This document shows positions 1-7,583 of a stretch of 17,529 nucleotides of DNA, piece by piece (position 1 is the first letter of the stretch; every line of letters starts with the position of its first letter). The stretch comes from Lentihominibacter faecis. GTDB taxonomy: Bacteria; Bacillota; Clostridia; Peptostreptococcales; Anaerovoracaceae. The translations under genes and the position numbers were made by a program. The stretch is from the NCBI RefSeq assembly GCF_014306095.1, contig NZ_JACRWC010000029.1, positions 1 to 17,529 on the forward strand, read 5' to 3'. The notes beneath the pieces were generated by a model. It searched no databases and had not been told where the DNA came from. It worked only from the letters and a program-made list of their open reading frames with translations.

Positions 1-281
1 AAGAGACAACGTCTTTTCCTAACAATCTGGAAATCGGAGGATCGACCACCAGCAAAGCGGAAGCACTCAGACAGTTGGGGAAGAAACTGGGGATCCGCAG
101 AGAGGAAATGCTGGCAGCAGGAGACAGTCCTAACGATATCGCCATGCTTCAGGAGGCAGGGATAGCGGTAGCTATGGGAAATGGAGAAGAAGAAGTCAAA
201 TCTATCGCAGATTATATCACCAGCGATAATGACCATGATGGTGTGGGAGAAGCGGTAGAAAAATTCGTACTTAAAGTGTAA
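1..281 (+). CDS. HAD-superfamily (Cof-type) phosphatase, C-terminal part
   Basis: This is the 3' end of a gene that enters from the left edge; the reading frame starts at base 3. About 92 residues are visible. They carry the HAD motif IV region GDSPNDIAML, whose acidic residues bind Mg2+, preceded by a lysine in TTSKAEAL and followed by AGIAVAMGNG and a C-terminal DHDGVGEAVEKF stretch. That order is characteristic of the Cof/YidA sugar-phosphate or flavin-phosphate phosphatases. Substrates cannot be told from the sequence, because members of this family are broad and the substrate-determining cap domain is outside the window. The catalytic Asp motif I is also missing. A terminator follows at 303-347, so this gene ends its transcription unit. 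Confidence 0.85.
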   Translation, partial: ETTSFPNNLEIGGSTTSKAEALRQLGKKLGIRREEMLAAGDSPNDIAMLQEAGIAVAMGNGEEEVKSIADYITSDNDHDGVGEAVEKFVLKV

Positions 282-302
282 ATTTCATACAGGAATCAGA
301 AA

Positions 303-347
303 AATAGTACCCTGGAGGAAAAAAGAACCCAGGGTATTCTTTTTTGC
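303..347 (+). terminator. Rho-independent terminator after the HAD gene
   Basis: A perfect 8-bp stem TACCCTGG (308-315) / CCAGGGTA (329-336) has a 13-base loop and is followed by a T-rich run at 337-345. It starts about 25 bases after the stop codon of the HAD gene and lies just before the yraN promoter. Confidence 0.85.
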
Positions 348-348
348 C

Positions 349-377
349 TTGACAGGAAATAACTGGTATATTATCAT
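349..377 (+). promoter_or_regulatory. sigma-A-like promoter of the yraN-yifB-dprA operon
   Basis: A consensus -35 box TTGACA (349-354) is separated by 17 bases from TATCAT (372-377), one mismatch from the consensus -10. It follows directly after the upstream terminator and leaves a leader of about 40 bases before the yraN start at 422. Confidence 0.7.
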
Positions 378-421
378 ATATTTACATAACATAAAATGGA
401 TACAAAGGAAAGGATAGGAAT

Positions 422-751
422 ATGGGAAACAGAGAACTTGGCAGGATCGGAGAACAGGCTGCTGCGGAGCTTTTGCAGATGGAAGGCTACGAGATCCTGG
501 AACGAAATTACCGGTGTCAGGCAGGGGAGATCGATCTGATCGCTGCAAGGGGAAGCGAAGTGAGCTTTGTAGAGGTGAAAACCAGGCGAAACGATCATTA
601 CGGAAGACCGTGTGAAGCCGTTGGAGCGCAGAAGATATATCATATAAGGCGGACCGCGGTGCATTATTTACAGGAGCAGGAGATGTTTTATGACGACGTG
701 CGGTTTCATGTGGTAGAAGTCACTTTGGAACAGATCAGAGATGCGTTTTAA
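422..751 (+). CDS. yraN: YraN/UPF0102 family nuclease-like protein
   Basis: The 109-residue protein matches the UPF0102 (YraN) family in length (usually 110-130) and signature. It has an N-terminal helical part with GRIGEQAAAELL and GYEILERNYR, then GEIDLIA (residues 35-41) and FVEVKTR (49-55). E36/D38 and E51/K53 form the E-x-D...E-x-K pattern of the restriction-endonuclease (Mrr-like) fold, so a nuclease-like core is likely. The biological role of the family is not firmly established; a role in DNA recombination or repair is suggested by its usual neighbours. Here it begins an operon with yifB and dprA, as in many Firmicutes. The ATG has a purine-rich AAGGAAAGGA-like site upstream. The yifB ribosome binding site overlaps its stop codon region. 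Confidence 0.9.
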   Translation: MGNRELGRIGEQAAAELLQMEGYEILERNYRCQAGEIDLIAARGSEVSFVEVKTRRNDHYGRPCEAVGAQKIYHIRRTAVHYLQEQEMFYDDVRFHVVEVTLEQIRDAF

Positions 752-755
752 GAAA

Positions 756-760
756 GGGGG
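756..760 (+). promoter_or_regulatory. Ribosome binding site deciding the yifB start
   Basis: GGGGG at 756-760 lies seven bases before the ATG at 768. It favours this ATG over the in-frame ATG at 741, which has no such site and would add nine residues not seen in the family. Confidence 0.6.
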
Positions 761-767
761 AACAGGA

Positions 768-2306
768 ATGCTTACAAGAATGAAAACGGCATCGCTGCAA
801 GGTGTCAATGGATATCCGGTAACGGTGGAAACGGATCTGCACCGGGGGATGCCGGGGTTTCAGATCGTGGGACTTGCGGATACGACTATAAAAGAAGCAT
901 TTAGCCGGATCCGACCGGCGATCATTAATTCCGGGTACAGATTTCCACGGGAAAAGGTGACGGTCAACCTGTCCCCTGCAGGCAAGCCAAAAGAAGGAAG
1001 CCATTTTGATCTGCCGATCGCTCTGGGGATCCTGCTTTTGACTCTGGGCGAAGAAGCACAGATAGAAGATACTGCTTTTTTTGGAGAACTTTCGCTGGAT
1101 GGCAAGATCAATCCGATCCGAGGAGCATTGCCGCTGGCGTTATGTGCCCGGAAAGCGGGTGTGCACAACATCGTGCTCCCCTTGCAGAATTGTGAGGAGG
1201 CTGCTGTTTTAGAGGATGTGAATATCATTCCGGTTTCCGATCTTACCCAGGCGATCTGCTGCGTCAAAGATCCGCAGACAGCAGCTCCATATAAAAAGAA
1301 GAAACATGTGGAAGAAGCGCATAGTGATCTGGATTTTTCAGAAGTGATCGGCCAGGAATACGGGAAGAGGGCGCTTATGATCGCAGCGGCGGGAGATCAC
1401 GGGATCTTGATGATGGGAGGACCCGGGTGCGGGAAAACGATGATGGCTCGCAGGATCCCGTCGATTTTACCGCGCCTGTCATACGAAGAACAACTGGAAC
1501 TGACAGGGATCTACAGTGTGGCGGGAATGTTGCCGGAAGATGAGCCGGTCATTACTTCGAGACCGTTTCGCAGTCCTCATCACAGCATTTCGATGGCAGG
1601 ACTTATCGGAGGAGGACAGAAACCAAGGCCGGGCGAATTGTCGCTGGCACATCGTGGTGTGCTGTTTCTGGATGAACTTGGAGAGTTTGAAGGACGGGCG
1701 ATCGATGCGATGAGACAGCCGGTGGAAGATGGATTTATCCGGCTTAACAGAAATCTGGAAGAAATCATTTTCCCGTCAGAGGTCATGATCGTAGCGGCGG
1801 CAAATCCCTGCAAATGCGGCAATCTGTGGGATGAAAAGAAAACCTGCACCTGCTCTTCCGCGCAGATCTGCAGCCATATGAGAAAGCTGACCGGACCTTT
1901 TGCAGACCGGATCGATATGCACGTCAGAGTTGCACAGGTCGCAGGAAAGGATCTTAAGGAACGGGAAGAGAAAAACAAAGGCATGACATCCGCTCAAATG
2001 CGTGAGAAAGTAGTGGAAGCGCGCAGGATTCAGGAAGAACGGTATCGCGGGATGCCTCATCGTGAAAATGGATGGCTGGAGGAGAGCGAAATCATACGAT
2101 ACTGTCTGCCGGATCAGGGCGGGCAGGAGCTTTTAAGACAGGCGTATGAGAAGATGGGGCTGACGATGCGGGCATACTGGAAAATCTGCAAGATCGCCAG
2201 GACCATAGCGGATCTGGAGGGAAAAGAGGCCATCGGAATGCCTGAAGTGGCAGAGGCACTGCAGTTTCGGATCATGGAAAAGGAGATGAAAAGAAATGGA
2301 GCATAA
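768..2306 (+). CDS. yifB: YifB/ComM family Mg-chelatase-like AAA+ ATPase
   Basis: The protein has 512 residues from the ATG at 768, the normal length for YifB/ComM. The N-terminal part (GMPGFQIVGLAD, VTVNLSPAGKPKEGSHFDLPIALGIL) is the ribosomal-S5/Lon-like domain typical of the family. The AAA+ module follows, with Walker A GPGCGKT at residues 218-224, Walker B GVLFLDELGEF near 298-308, and the family motif AANPCKCG with further cysteines (CTCSSAQIC) near 345-370. The C-terminal domain is Mg-chelatase type. In naturally competent Gram-negatives ComM is a helicase that promotes branch migration of incoming DNA. The role in Clostridia is less clear, so DNA processing is an inference. Its end overlaps the dprA start by 11 bases, which suggests translational coupling. 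An ATG at 741 is an alternative, less likely start. Confidence 0.93.
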   Translation: MLTRMKTASLQGVNGYPVTVETDLHRGMPGFQIVGLADTTIKEAFSRIRPAIINSGYRFPREKVTVNLSPAGKPKEGSHFDLPIALGILLLTLGEEAQIEDTAFFGELSLDGKINPIRGALPLALCARKAGVHNIVLPLQNCEEAAVLEDVNIIPVSDLTQAICCVKDPQTAAPYKKKKHVEEAHSDLDFSEVIGQEYGKRALMIAAAGDHGILMMGGPGCGKTMMARRIPSILPRLSYEEQLELTGIYSVAGMLPEDEPVITSRPFRSPHHSISMAGLIGGGQKPRPGELSLAHRGVLFLDELGEFEGRAIDAMRQPVEDGFIRLNRNLEEIIFPSEVMIVAAANPCKCGNLWDEKKTCTCSSAQICSHMRKLTGPFADRIDMHVRVAQVAGKDLKEREEKNKGMTSAQMREKVVEARRIQEERYRGMPHRENGWLEESEIIRYCLPDQGGQELLRQAYEKMGLTMRAYWKICKIARTIADLEGKEAIGMPEVAEALQFRIMEKEMKRNGA

Positions 2307-3174
2307 ACAGATCAAAAAAAGAATCCAGAGGATGACATCCGGTCAGCCTGTCTATCCCGCACTTCTGAAAGAGATCAGAGATTATCCGAAGGAGCTTTAT
2401 TACATTGGAGATCCGAAACTTTTAGAGGAAAAATGTGTTTCCATCGTGGGATCGCGAAAAACGAACCAGTATGGACGGAGCACTGCCTATTCTTTTGGGA
2501 AGGCCCTGGGACAGAGAGGCATCACCGTAGTCAGCGGCATGGCTGTAGGAATCGATACATGCTCTCATGAGGGCGCTTTGCAGGAGAAGGGGAATACAGC
2601 TGCTGTGCTGGCCTGCGGACTGGATCTGTGTTATCCTCCGCGCAACCGGGAGTTAAAAGGAAAAATCGAATCAGCAGGGATCGTGCTTTCAGAGTATCCG
2701 CCGGGGACTGCGGCGCAGCGGTACTATTTTCCCCAGAGAAACCGGATCATCAGCGGACTTTCCCCGCTTACGGTCGTGGTGCAGGCAGGAAACCGCAGTG
2801 GTGCGCTGATCACGGCAGAACTGGCGGCAGATCAGGGCAGGGATGTTGGTGCGGTGCCGGGGAATATCGACAGCGAGTATAACCTTGGGAGTAATAAATT
2901 GCTGAGGGAGGGTGCTTTCGCGTTGACTGGTGTGCAGGATCTTCTGGAAGCATCGGGTGTTTCCGTGCTGTCGGAGCCGGAGGCAGAGCGGATGCTCAGT
3001 GATGAGGAGAAGCAGTTGTATTTCCTCCTTTGCAGTCATGGGGAAATGTCTCTGGACCAGTTGGCATTTTATTTAAAAAAACCGGTAAATGAAGTGGGAA
3101 GTCTTGCGATCGTTATGGAAATGAAGGGGATCGTTTTTTCTGCTATGGGAAAAGTTTTTATTGCAAAAGCTTGA
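2296..3174 (+). CDS. dprA: DNA-processing protein DprA (Smf)
   Basis: DprA binds incoming or exposed single-stranded DNA and loads RecA; in transformable bacteria it is essential for transformation. The 292-residue length equals the short Firmicutes form. The Rossmann-like core is clear: GSRKTNQYG (52-60), SGMAVGID (80-87), CGLDLCYPP, FPQRNRIISGLS (145-156) and RSGALITAELAADQGRDVGAVPG. The last ~65 residues look like the winged-helix DprA domain. It starts inside the last codons of yifB, with a GGAG site at 2281-2284. The yifB-dprA pairing suggests a shared DNA-uptake or recombination role, but no uptake genes are in this window, so competence cannot be concluded. The topA promoter lies in its last codons. 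Confidence 0.95.
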   Translation: MEHKQIKKRIQRMTSGQPVYPALLKEIRDYPKELYYIGDPKLLEEKCVSIVGSRKTNQYGRSTAYSFGKALGQRGITVVSGMAVGIDTCSHEGALQEKGNTAAVLACGLDLCYPPRNRELKGKIESAGIVLSEYPPGTAAQRYYFPQRNRIISGLSPLTVVVQAGNRSGALITAELAADQGRDVGAVPGNIDSEYNLGSNKLLREGAFALTGVQDLLEASGVSVLSEPEAERMLSDEEKQLYFLLCSHGEMSLDQLAFYLKKPVNEVGSLAIVMEMKGIVFSAMGKVFIAKA

Positions 3175-3188
3175 AAATAGACTATAAT
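3161..3188 (+). promoter_or_regulatory. Candidate promoter for topA
   Basis: TTGCAA (3161-3166), a 16-base spacer and a perfect TATAAT (3183-3188) lie at the end of dprA. The predicted start near 3195 gives a ~40-base leader before the topA ATG at 3234. This would allow topA-hslV-hslU to be transcribed independently of the upstream operon. Confidence 0.55.
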
Positions 3189-3220
3189 CAGATATTAGAA
3201 GTAAAAGTACGTTTGTTTAA

Positions 3221-3226
3221 AGGAGG
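3221..3226 (+). promoter_or_regulatory. Ribosome binding site deciding the topA start
   Basis: A perfect AGGAGG lies seven bases before the ATG at 3234. An in-frame TTG at 3171 would give a 21-residue N-terminal extension unlike the family and has no comparable site. Confidence 0.85.
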
Positions 3227-3233
3227 AAGATTC

Positions 3234-5291
3234 ATGGCCGCAGCAAAAAAAATACTGGTGATTGTGGAATCTCCGTCAAAGGCCAAGACAATAGGAAAAT
3301 TTTTAGGAAGCCGATATAAGGTGATCGCTTCTGTCGGTCACGTGCGGGATCTGCCAAAAAGCAAGCTGGGAATCGACATCGATAACGACTTTGAACCTCA
3401 ATACATCTCCATCCGAGGGAAGGGAGATATTATCAAAGAATTGAAGAAAGAAGCCAAGAATGCTTCGAAAGTCTATCTGGCAACTGACCCGGATAGAGAG
3501 GGAGAAGCGATCTCTTGGCATTTAGCTTTTTTATTGGGGATCGATCAGGATACTCCTTGCAGGATCGTGTTTAATGAAATCACATCCAAGGCGATCAAGG
3601 AGGCGATCAAGCATCCGAGACCGATCGATATCAGCCTGGTGGATGCACAGCAGGCACGCCGTGTGCTGGATCGTCTGGTAGGATATCAGATCAGCCCGCT
3701 GCTTTGGAGAAAAGTGCGGAGAGGACTTAGCGCCGGCCGTGTACAGTCGGCAGCACTTAAGATCATCTGCGACAGGGAAAACGAAATCAAGAACTTCAAG
3801 CCGGAGGAATTCTGGATCATCAATGCTGATTTTCAGAAGGATAAGGTTTTTACAGCAAAACTGACAGAGTGTCAGGGAAAAAAGCTTTCTATTGATAATG
3901 AAGACCAAAACAATGCAATTTTGGAAGAACTGAAGAAAAATCCATATATCGTAAGCTCGCTGGATGAGAAGGATCGTATTCGAAAAGCTCCTGCTCCGTT
4001 TACCACCAGCAGCATGCAGCAGGATGCCGCTAATAAAATCAACTTTTCCACGAGAAAAACGATGATGGTAGCGCAGCAGCTCTACGAAGGTATTGAGATC
4101 AAAGGGCATGGAACCATAGGTCTGGTATCGTATATCAGAACGGATTCGGTTCGGATCTCGGATGAAGCGAAAGCACAGGCTCGGGAGTATATCCTCGAAA
4201 AGATGGGAGAGGAGTACTACTCCAATAACATATATAAAAACAGAAAAGGCGATGTGCAGGATGCTCACGAAGCGATCCGCCCCAGCCACATTGAACTTGA
4301 GCCGGACGAAATCAAGGATTCTCTTTCCAGAGATCAGTACAAGCTGTACAAGTTGATCTGGAATCGTTTTCTGGCAAGTCAGATCGCACCGGCACGGTTC
4401 AAGGCGGTGAATGCGGGGATAAGCAACGGCGACTATCTGTTCAAGGCAACTGGATCAAAGATGATCTTCGACGGTTTTCTTAAAGTGTATCAGCAGGGGA
4501 AAGACGGCGAGGAAAACAATCTGCTGCCTCATCTGGAAAAAGGGGAGCAGCTGGATCTTGTCAAAGTAGAAGGAACGCAGAATTTCACACAGCCGCCTTC
4601 CCGGTTCACAGAAGCCAGCCTGGTAAAGGATCTGGAAGACAAGGATATCGGCCGTCCAAGTACGTATGCACCGATCGTGGCTACCCTCATGGATCGTAAA
4701 TACGTTACGAAGGACAAGAAATCTCTGATGCCTACAGAACTGGGCTTTATCGTCATCGATATGATGCAGCAGTATTTCAAGGAAATCGTTGATACTGGAT
4801 TCACGGCTCAGATGGAAGAAAATCTGGATGATATCGAAGCTAAGGGTGTGCGCTGGAAAAGCGTCATAGAAGATTTCTATGGCGGTTTCAAGAAGGAACT
4901 GGATGTTGCGGAAAAGGAAATCCAGAAGGTGGAGTTTGAAGAAGAGCTTACCGGCGAGACCTGTGAAAAGTGCGGCAGACCTATGGCGATCAAACACGGA
5001 CGCTTCGGTGCTTTTGCAGCATGTACAGGATATCCTGAGTGCAAAAACACCAAGCCGATCGTACAGAGTGTCGATGTAAAATGTCCGCAGTGCGGAAAAG
5101 ATATCGTGATGCGGCGCAGTAAACGGGGAAGAATTTTTTACGGATGCAGCGGTTATCCGGATTGTACACAGTCATACTGGAACAAGCCGGTCAATAAGAA
5201 GTGCCCTAAATGCGGCTCTCTGCTGGTTGAGAAGAAGACAAAAGAACATAAATATGCCTGCTCCAACAGTGAATGCGACTATAAGGAATAG
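3234..5291 (+). CDS. topA: DNA topoisomerase I (type IA)
   Basis: This enzyme relaxes negatively supercoiled DNA by cutting and passing one strand. The 685-residue protein shows the TOPRIM domain with VESPSKAKTIGKFLG at the N-terminus (catalytic Glu) and TDPDREGEAISWH near residues 83-95 (Mg2+-binding acidic residues). The active-site Tyr is Y300 in VSYIRTDS. A DIGRPSTYAPI motif is present, followed by three C-terminal zinc ribbons from about residue 577: CEKC...CTGYPEC, CPQC...CSGYPDC and CPKC...CSNSEC. Size and architecture match Bacillus TopA (about 690 residues). The gene is followed after 31 bases by hslV without a terminator, so the two are probably co-transcribed. In Bacillus trmFO and codV lie between them; both are absent here. 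Confidence 0.98.
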   Translation: MAAAKKILVIVESPSKAKTIGKFLGSRYKVIASVGHVRDLPKSKLGIDIDNDFEPQYISIRGKGDIIKELKKEAKNASKVYLATDPDREGEAISWHLAFLLGIDQDTPCRIVFNEITSKAIKEAIKHPRPIDISLVDAQQARRVLDRLVGYQISPLLWRKVRRGLSAGRVQSAALKIICDRENEIKNFKPEEFWIINADFQKDKVFTAKLTECQGKKLSIDNEDQNNAILEELKKNPYIVSSLDEKDRIRKAPAPFTTSSMQQDAANKINFSTRKTMMVAQQLYEGIEIKGHGTIGLVSYIRTDSVRISDEAKAQAREYILEKMGEEYYSNNIYKNRKGDVQDAHEAIRPSHIELEPDEIKDSLSRDQYKLYKLIWNRFLASQIAPARFKAVNAGISNGDYLFKATGSKMIFDGFLKVYQQGKDGEENNLLPHLEKGEQLDLVKVEGTQNFTQPPSRFTEASLVKDLEDKDIGRPSTYAPIVATLMDRKYVTKDKKSLMPTELGFIVIDMMQQYFKEIVDTGFTAQMEENLDDIEAKGVRWKSVIEDFYGGFKKELDVAEKEIQKVEFEEELTGETCEKCGRPMAIKHGRFGAFAACTGYPECKNTKPIVQSVDVKCPQCGKDIVMRRSKRGRIFYGCSGYPDCTQSYWNKPVNKKCPKCGSLLVEKKTKEHKYACSNSECDYKE

Positions 5292-5306
5292 GCGAAAGAA
5301 CACCCG

Positions 5307-5315
5307 AAAAGGAGG
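5307..5315 (+). promoter_or_regulatory. Ribosome binding site deciding the hslV start
   Basis: AAAAGGAGG at 5307-5315 is seven bases before the ATG at 5323. This rules out the longer open frame that begins inside topA at 5227. Confidence 0.85.
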
Positions 5316-5322
5316 AAACAAT

Positions 5323-5862
5323 ATGGGACAGTTTCATGCGACAACGATCGTAGCTGTAAAAAGAGGCCCGGACGATATTTGTATCGGCGGTGACGGACAG
5401 GTGACCATGGGCGAGACGGCGATCATGAAGAATGGCGCGAAAAAAGTAAAGAAGATATATAAGAATTCTATAGTGACAGGATTTGCAGGATCGGTGGCAG
5501 ACGCCTTTTCTCTGACGGAGAAATTTGAAGCGAAGCTGGATGAACATGGCGGAAATCTGAAGCGGGCTGCTGTAGCTCTGGCTCAGCTGTGGCGTTCTGA
5601 TAAAGCGATGCGAAACCTGGAAGCGCTGATGATCGTTGCGGACAAGGAAGATATGCTGGTGCTGTCCGGGACAGGCGAGGTCATCGAACCGGATCAGCCG
5701 TTTGTCGCGATCGGTTCCGGTGGAAACTATGCCTATGCGGCCGCAAATGCACTGTATAACAATACGGATCTTGGAGCAGAGGATATCGTTCGCAAATCTT
5801 TAGAGATCGCATCCTCCATCTGTGTGTATACGAATGATAACATTTCGGTTGAAAAATTATAG
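5323..5862 (+). CDS. hslV: ATP-dependent protease peptidase subunit HslV (ClpQ/CodW)
   Basis: HslV is the proteasome-beta-like peptidase that forms a double hexamer capped by HslU. The 179-residue protein begins MGQFHATTIVAV. By comparison with E. coli HslV (TTIVSV after Met), Thr7 is the expected N-terminal nucleophile after removal of a six-residue leader; D24 (GGDGQ) and K41 (AKKV) are the matching catalytic-site residues. GFAGSVADAF and GSGGNYA are family signatures. Bacillus subtilis CodW has Ser at position 2 and was reported to use an N-terminal Ser, but here position 2 is Gly, so Thr7 must serve. Ten bases separate its stop from the hslU ATG, and the two are surely co-translated partners. 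Confidence 0.97.
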   Translation: MGQFHATTIVAVKRGPDDICIGGDGQVTMGETAIMKNGAKKVKKIYKNSIVTGFAGSVADAFSLTEKFEAKLDEHGGNLKRAAVALAQLWRSDKAMRNLEALMIVADKEDMLVLSGTGEVIEPDQPFVAIGSGGNYAYAAANALYNNTDLGAEDIVRKSLEIASSICVYTNDNISVEKL

Positions 5863-5872
5863 GAGGTGCAGA

Positions 5873-7309
5873 ATGGCAAATAAATTGTATCAGATGACAC
5901 CAAAAGAAATCGTCCAGGAACTGGATAAATATATTATCGGACAGGATGAAGCCAAGAAGTCTGTTGCGATCGCTTTGCGCAACAGATACAGACGCAGTCT
6001 GCTTTCCGAAAAAATGCGTGAGGAAATCACACCGAAAAATATTTTGATGATGGGACCGACCGGATGTGGTAAGACTGAGATCGCTCGTCGTCTGGCCAAA
6101 CTGATGGATGCTCCGTTCGTCAAGGTGGAAGCGACTAAGTTTACGGAAGTCGGTTATGTGGGACGTGATGTGGACTCCATGGTGCGTGATCTGGTGGAGG
6201 CTTCCATTCGCATCACGAAACAGGCTATGCTGGAAGAGAAGTACTCTATAGCAGACGAAATCGTAGAGGAGAAGATCATTGAAGCGATCATCCCCGGGCA
6301 GAAGAAAGCTGCCAGCAGCAAGAATCGCGGGCCGTTTGACTTTATCCTGGGAAACAGCGGATATCTGAGCCAGAAAGAGGAGTATGAGCAGCAACAGCAG
6401 CAGAAAGAACAGACAGAAAACGCCGGAATGGATACGGATCTTGCGAGAGAGCAGGTACGTCAGCAGCTGCGCGAAGGCTTGCTGGAAGAACAGTATATCG
6501 AGATCCAGGTGACGGATGCTCCGAAAGCCAACAATCTGGATCTGGGCAATGAAGGAATGAGCATTGCGATCGGAAATATCTTTGGCGATATGGCACCGAA
6601 AAAAATGAAAAATAAAAAAGTCAAAGTCAAGGACGCCAGGAAGATCCTGAGAGAAGAAGAAGCACAGAATCTAATCGATATGGATCAGGTGACGGATGAT
6701 GCTTTACAGAATGCAGAACAGAACGGCATTATCTTTATTGATGAAATCGACAAGATCGCGTCAGGCTCCGGATATCGCAGTGGTGCAGATGTATCCAGAG
6801 AAGGTGTGCAGCGTGATATCCTGCCGATCGTGGAAGGAAGTGTGATCAACACCAAGCATGGTCCGGTGAAGACAGATCACATCCTGTTTATCGGAGCGGG
6901 CGCTTTCCACACAGCGAAACCGACGGATCTGATCCCGGAACTGCAGGGACGCTTCCCGATCCGCGTCGAACTGGAAAATCTGGATAAAGAAACGTTTGTT
7001 AAGATCCTGACCGTTCCGGAAAACGCGCTGCTCAAGCAGCACAAGGCGCTTCTGGAAACAGAAGGGATCGAAATCGAATTCACAGAAGAAGCAATCGATG
7101 AAATCGCGACGATGGCATTCCTGATGAACGAACAGACAGAAAATATCGGGGCGAGAAGACTGCATACGATTTTAGAGAAGCTTCTTGAGGATATTTCCTT
7201 CAATATTCCGGACATGGAAGAGGAAAAAATCGTGATCGATCAGGATTATGTAAAAGAAAAATTTGCAGAAAAGATTCACCCGGAAGATATTGACAGATAT
7301 ATCCTGTAG
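5873..7309 (+). CDS. hslU: ATP-dependent protease ATPase subunit HslU (ClpY/CodX)
   Basis: This AAA+ unfoldase feeds substrates into HslV. The 478-residue protein begins at an ATG preceded by AGGAGG (5861-5866). It shows Walker A GPTGCGKT at 61-68, Walker B IIFIDEIDKI near 286-295, the sensor-2 motif GARRLHTILE, and the C-terminal tail DIDRYIL. In the family that tail inserts into HslV to activate it. Between residues about 145 and 230 lies the inserted I-domain, here with a Gln/Glu-rich stretch (EQQQQQKEQ) that is likely flexible. Length is near the Gram-positive norm (about 465). A longer open frame from 5822 overlaps hslV and lacks a ribosome binding site. A terminator follows. Confidence 0.98.
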   Translation: MANKLYQMTPKEIVQELDKYIIGQDEAKKSVAIALRNRYRRSLLSEKMREEITPKNILMMGPTGCGKTEIARRLAKLMDAPFVKVEATKFTEVGYVGRDVDSMVRDLVEASIRITKQAMLEEKYSIADEIVEEKIIEAIIPGQKKAASSKNRGPFDFILGNSGYLSQKEEYEQQQQQKEQTENAGMDTDLAREQVRQQLREGLLEEQYIEIQVTDAPKANNLDLGNEGMSIAIGNIFGDMAPKKMKNKKVKVKDARKILREEEAQNLIDMDQVTDDALQNAEQNGIIFIDEIDKIASGSGYRSGADVSREGVQRDILPIVEGSVINTKHGPVKTDHILFIGAGAFHTAKPTDLIPELQGRFPIRVELENLDKETFVKILTVPENALLKQHKALLETEGIEIEFTEEAIDEIATMAFLMNEQTENIGARRLHTILEKLLEDISFNIPDMEEEKIVIDQDYVKEKFAEKIHPEDIDRYIL

Positions 7310-7343
7310 CGATATACTGGAAAACTGTTGATGTATTGTATTG

Positions 7344-7383
7344 CCTCGGTGGATTTCCGAAAAGGGAATTCCCGAGGTTTTCT
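7344..7383 (+). terminator. Rho-independent terminator after hslU
   Basis: Stem CCTCGG (7344-7349) / CCGAGG (7372-7377) continues inward, past a one-base bulge, with eight further pairs including G-T pairs around a GAAAA loop. TTTTCT follows. This separates hslU from codY, although some read-through is plausible because the T run is short. Confidence 0.7.
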
Positions 7384-7477
7384 AACGCAGAGAAATAGTC
7401 ACCGCAAATCTGTATTAGAATAAAGAAAAAGCTGTAGAAAAAATAACAAACTTATGTTAATTGTGTAAAAATAAGAA

Positions 7478-7492
7478 ACTTTTTTGAAAACT
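7478..7492 (+). promoter_or_regulatory. Candidate CodY box upstream of codY
   Basis: The 15-mer ACTTTTTTGAAAACT matches the CodY box AATTTTCWGAAAATT at 12 of 15 positions. It ends 12 bases before the proposed -35 of codY, a position suited to autoregulation. The region is AT-rich, so a chance match is possible. Confidence 0.4.
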
Positions 7493-7506
7493 CTAAAAAA
7501 AGAGTT
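7489..7506. repeat. Short inverted repeat overlapping the codY -35 region
   Basis: AACTCT (7489-7494) and AGAGTT (7501-7506) flank six A residues. The repeat overlaps the end of the candidate CodY box and the first two bases of the -35 box, so it may be an operator half-site pair. A small terminator-like hairpin is the alternative. Confidence 0.4.
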
Positions 7507-7533
7507 GTTTTGTGATGACAAAGAATATATAAT
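7505..7533 (+). promoter_or_regulatory. sigma-A-like promoter of codY
   Basis: TTGTTT (7505-7510), a 17-base spacer and a perfect TATAAT (7528-7533) predict transcription from about 7540, some 45 bases before the codY ATG. The upstream ~120 bases back to the hslU terminator hold no gene. Confidence 0.65.
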
Positions 7534-7583
7534 AGACGGTGACGACGTATAAAATTTGATTGAAGATAGACGAGGTAGATGAA

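Noticed and set aside
1..9. The first bases AAGAGACAA resemble the end of the Tn5 mosaic sequence (AAGAGACAG), suggesting adapter at the left end too.
   Set aside because: Only eight bases match, the ninth differs, and the frame from base 3 reads as a plausible HAD phosphatase segment leading into the conserved part.
422..3174. yraN-yifB-dprA as proof of natural competence.
   Set aside because: These genes are conserved in many non-transformable Clostridia, and no DNA-uptake genes are in the window.
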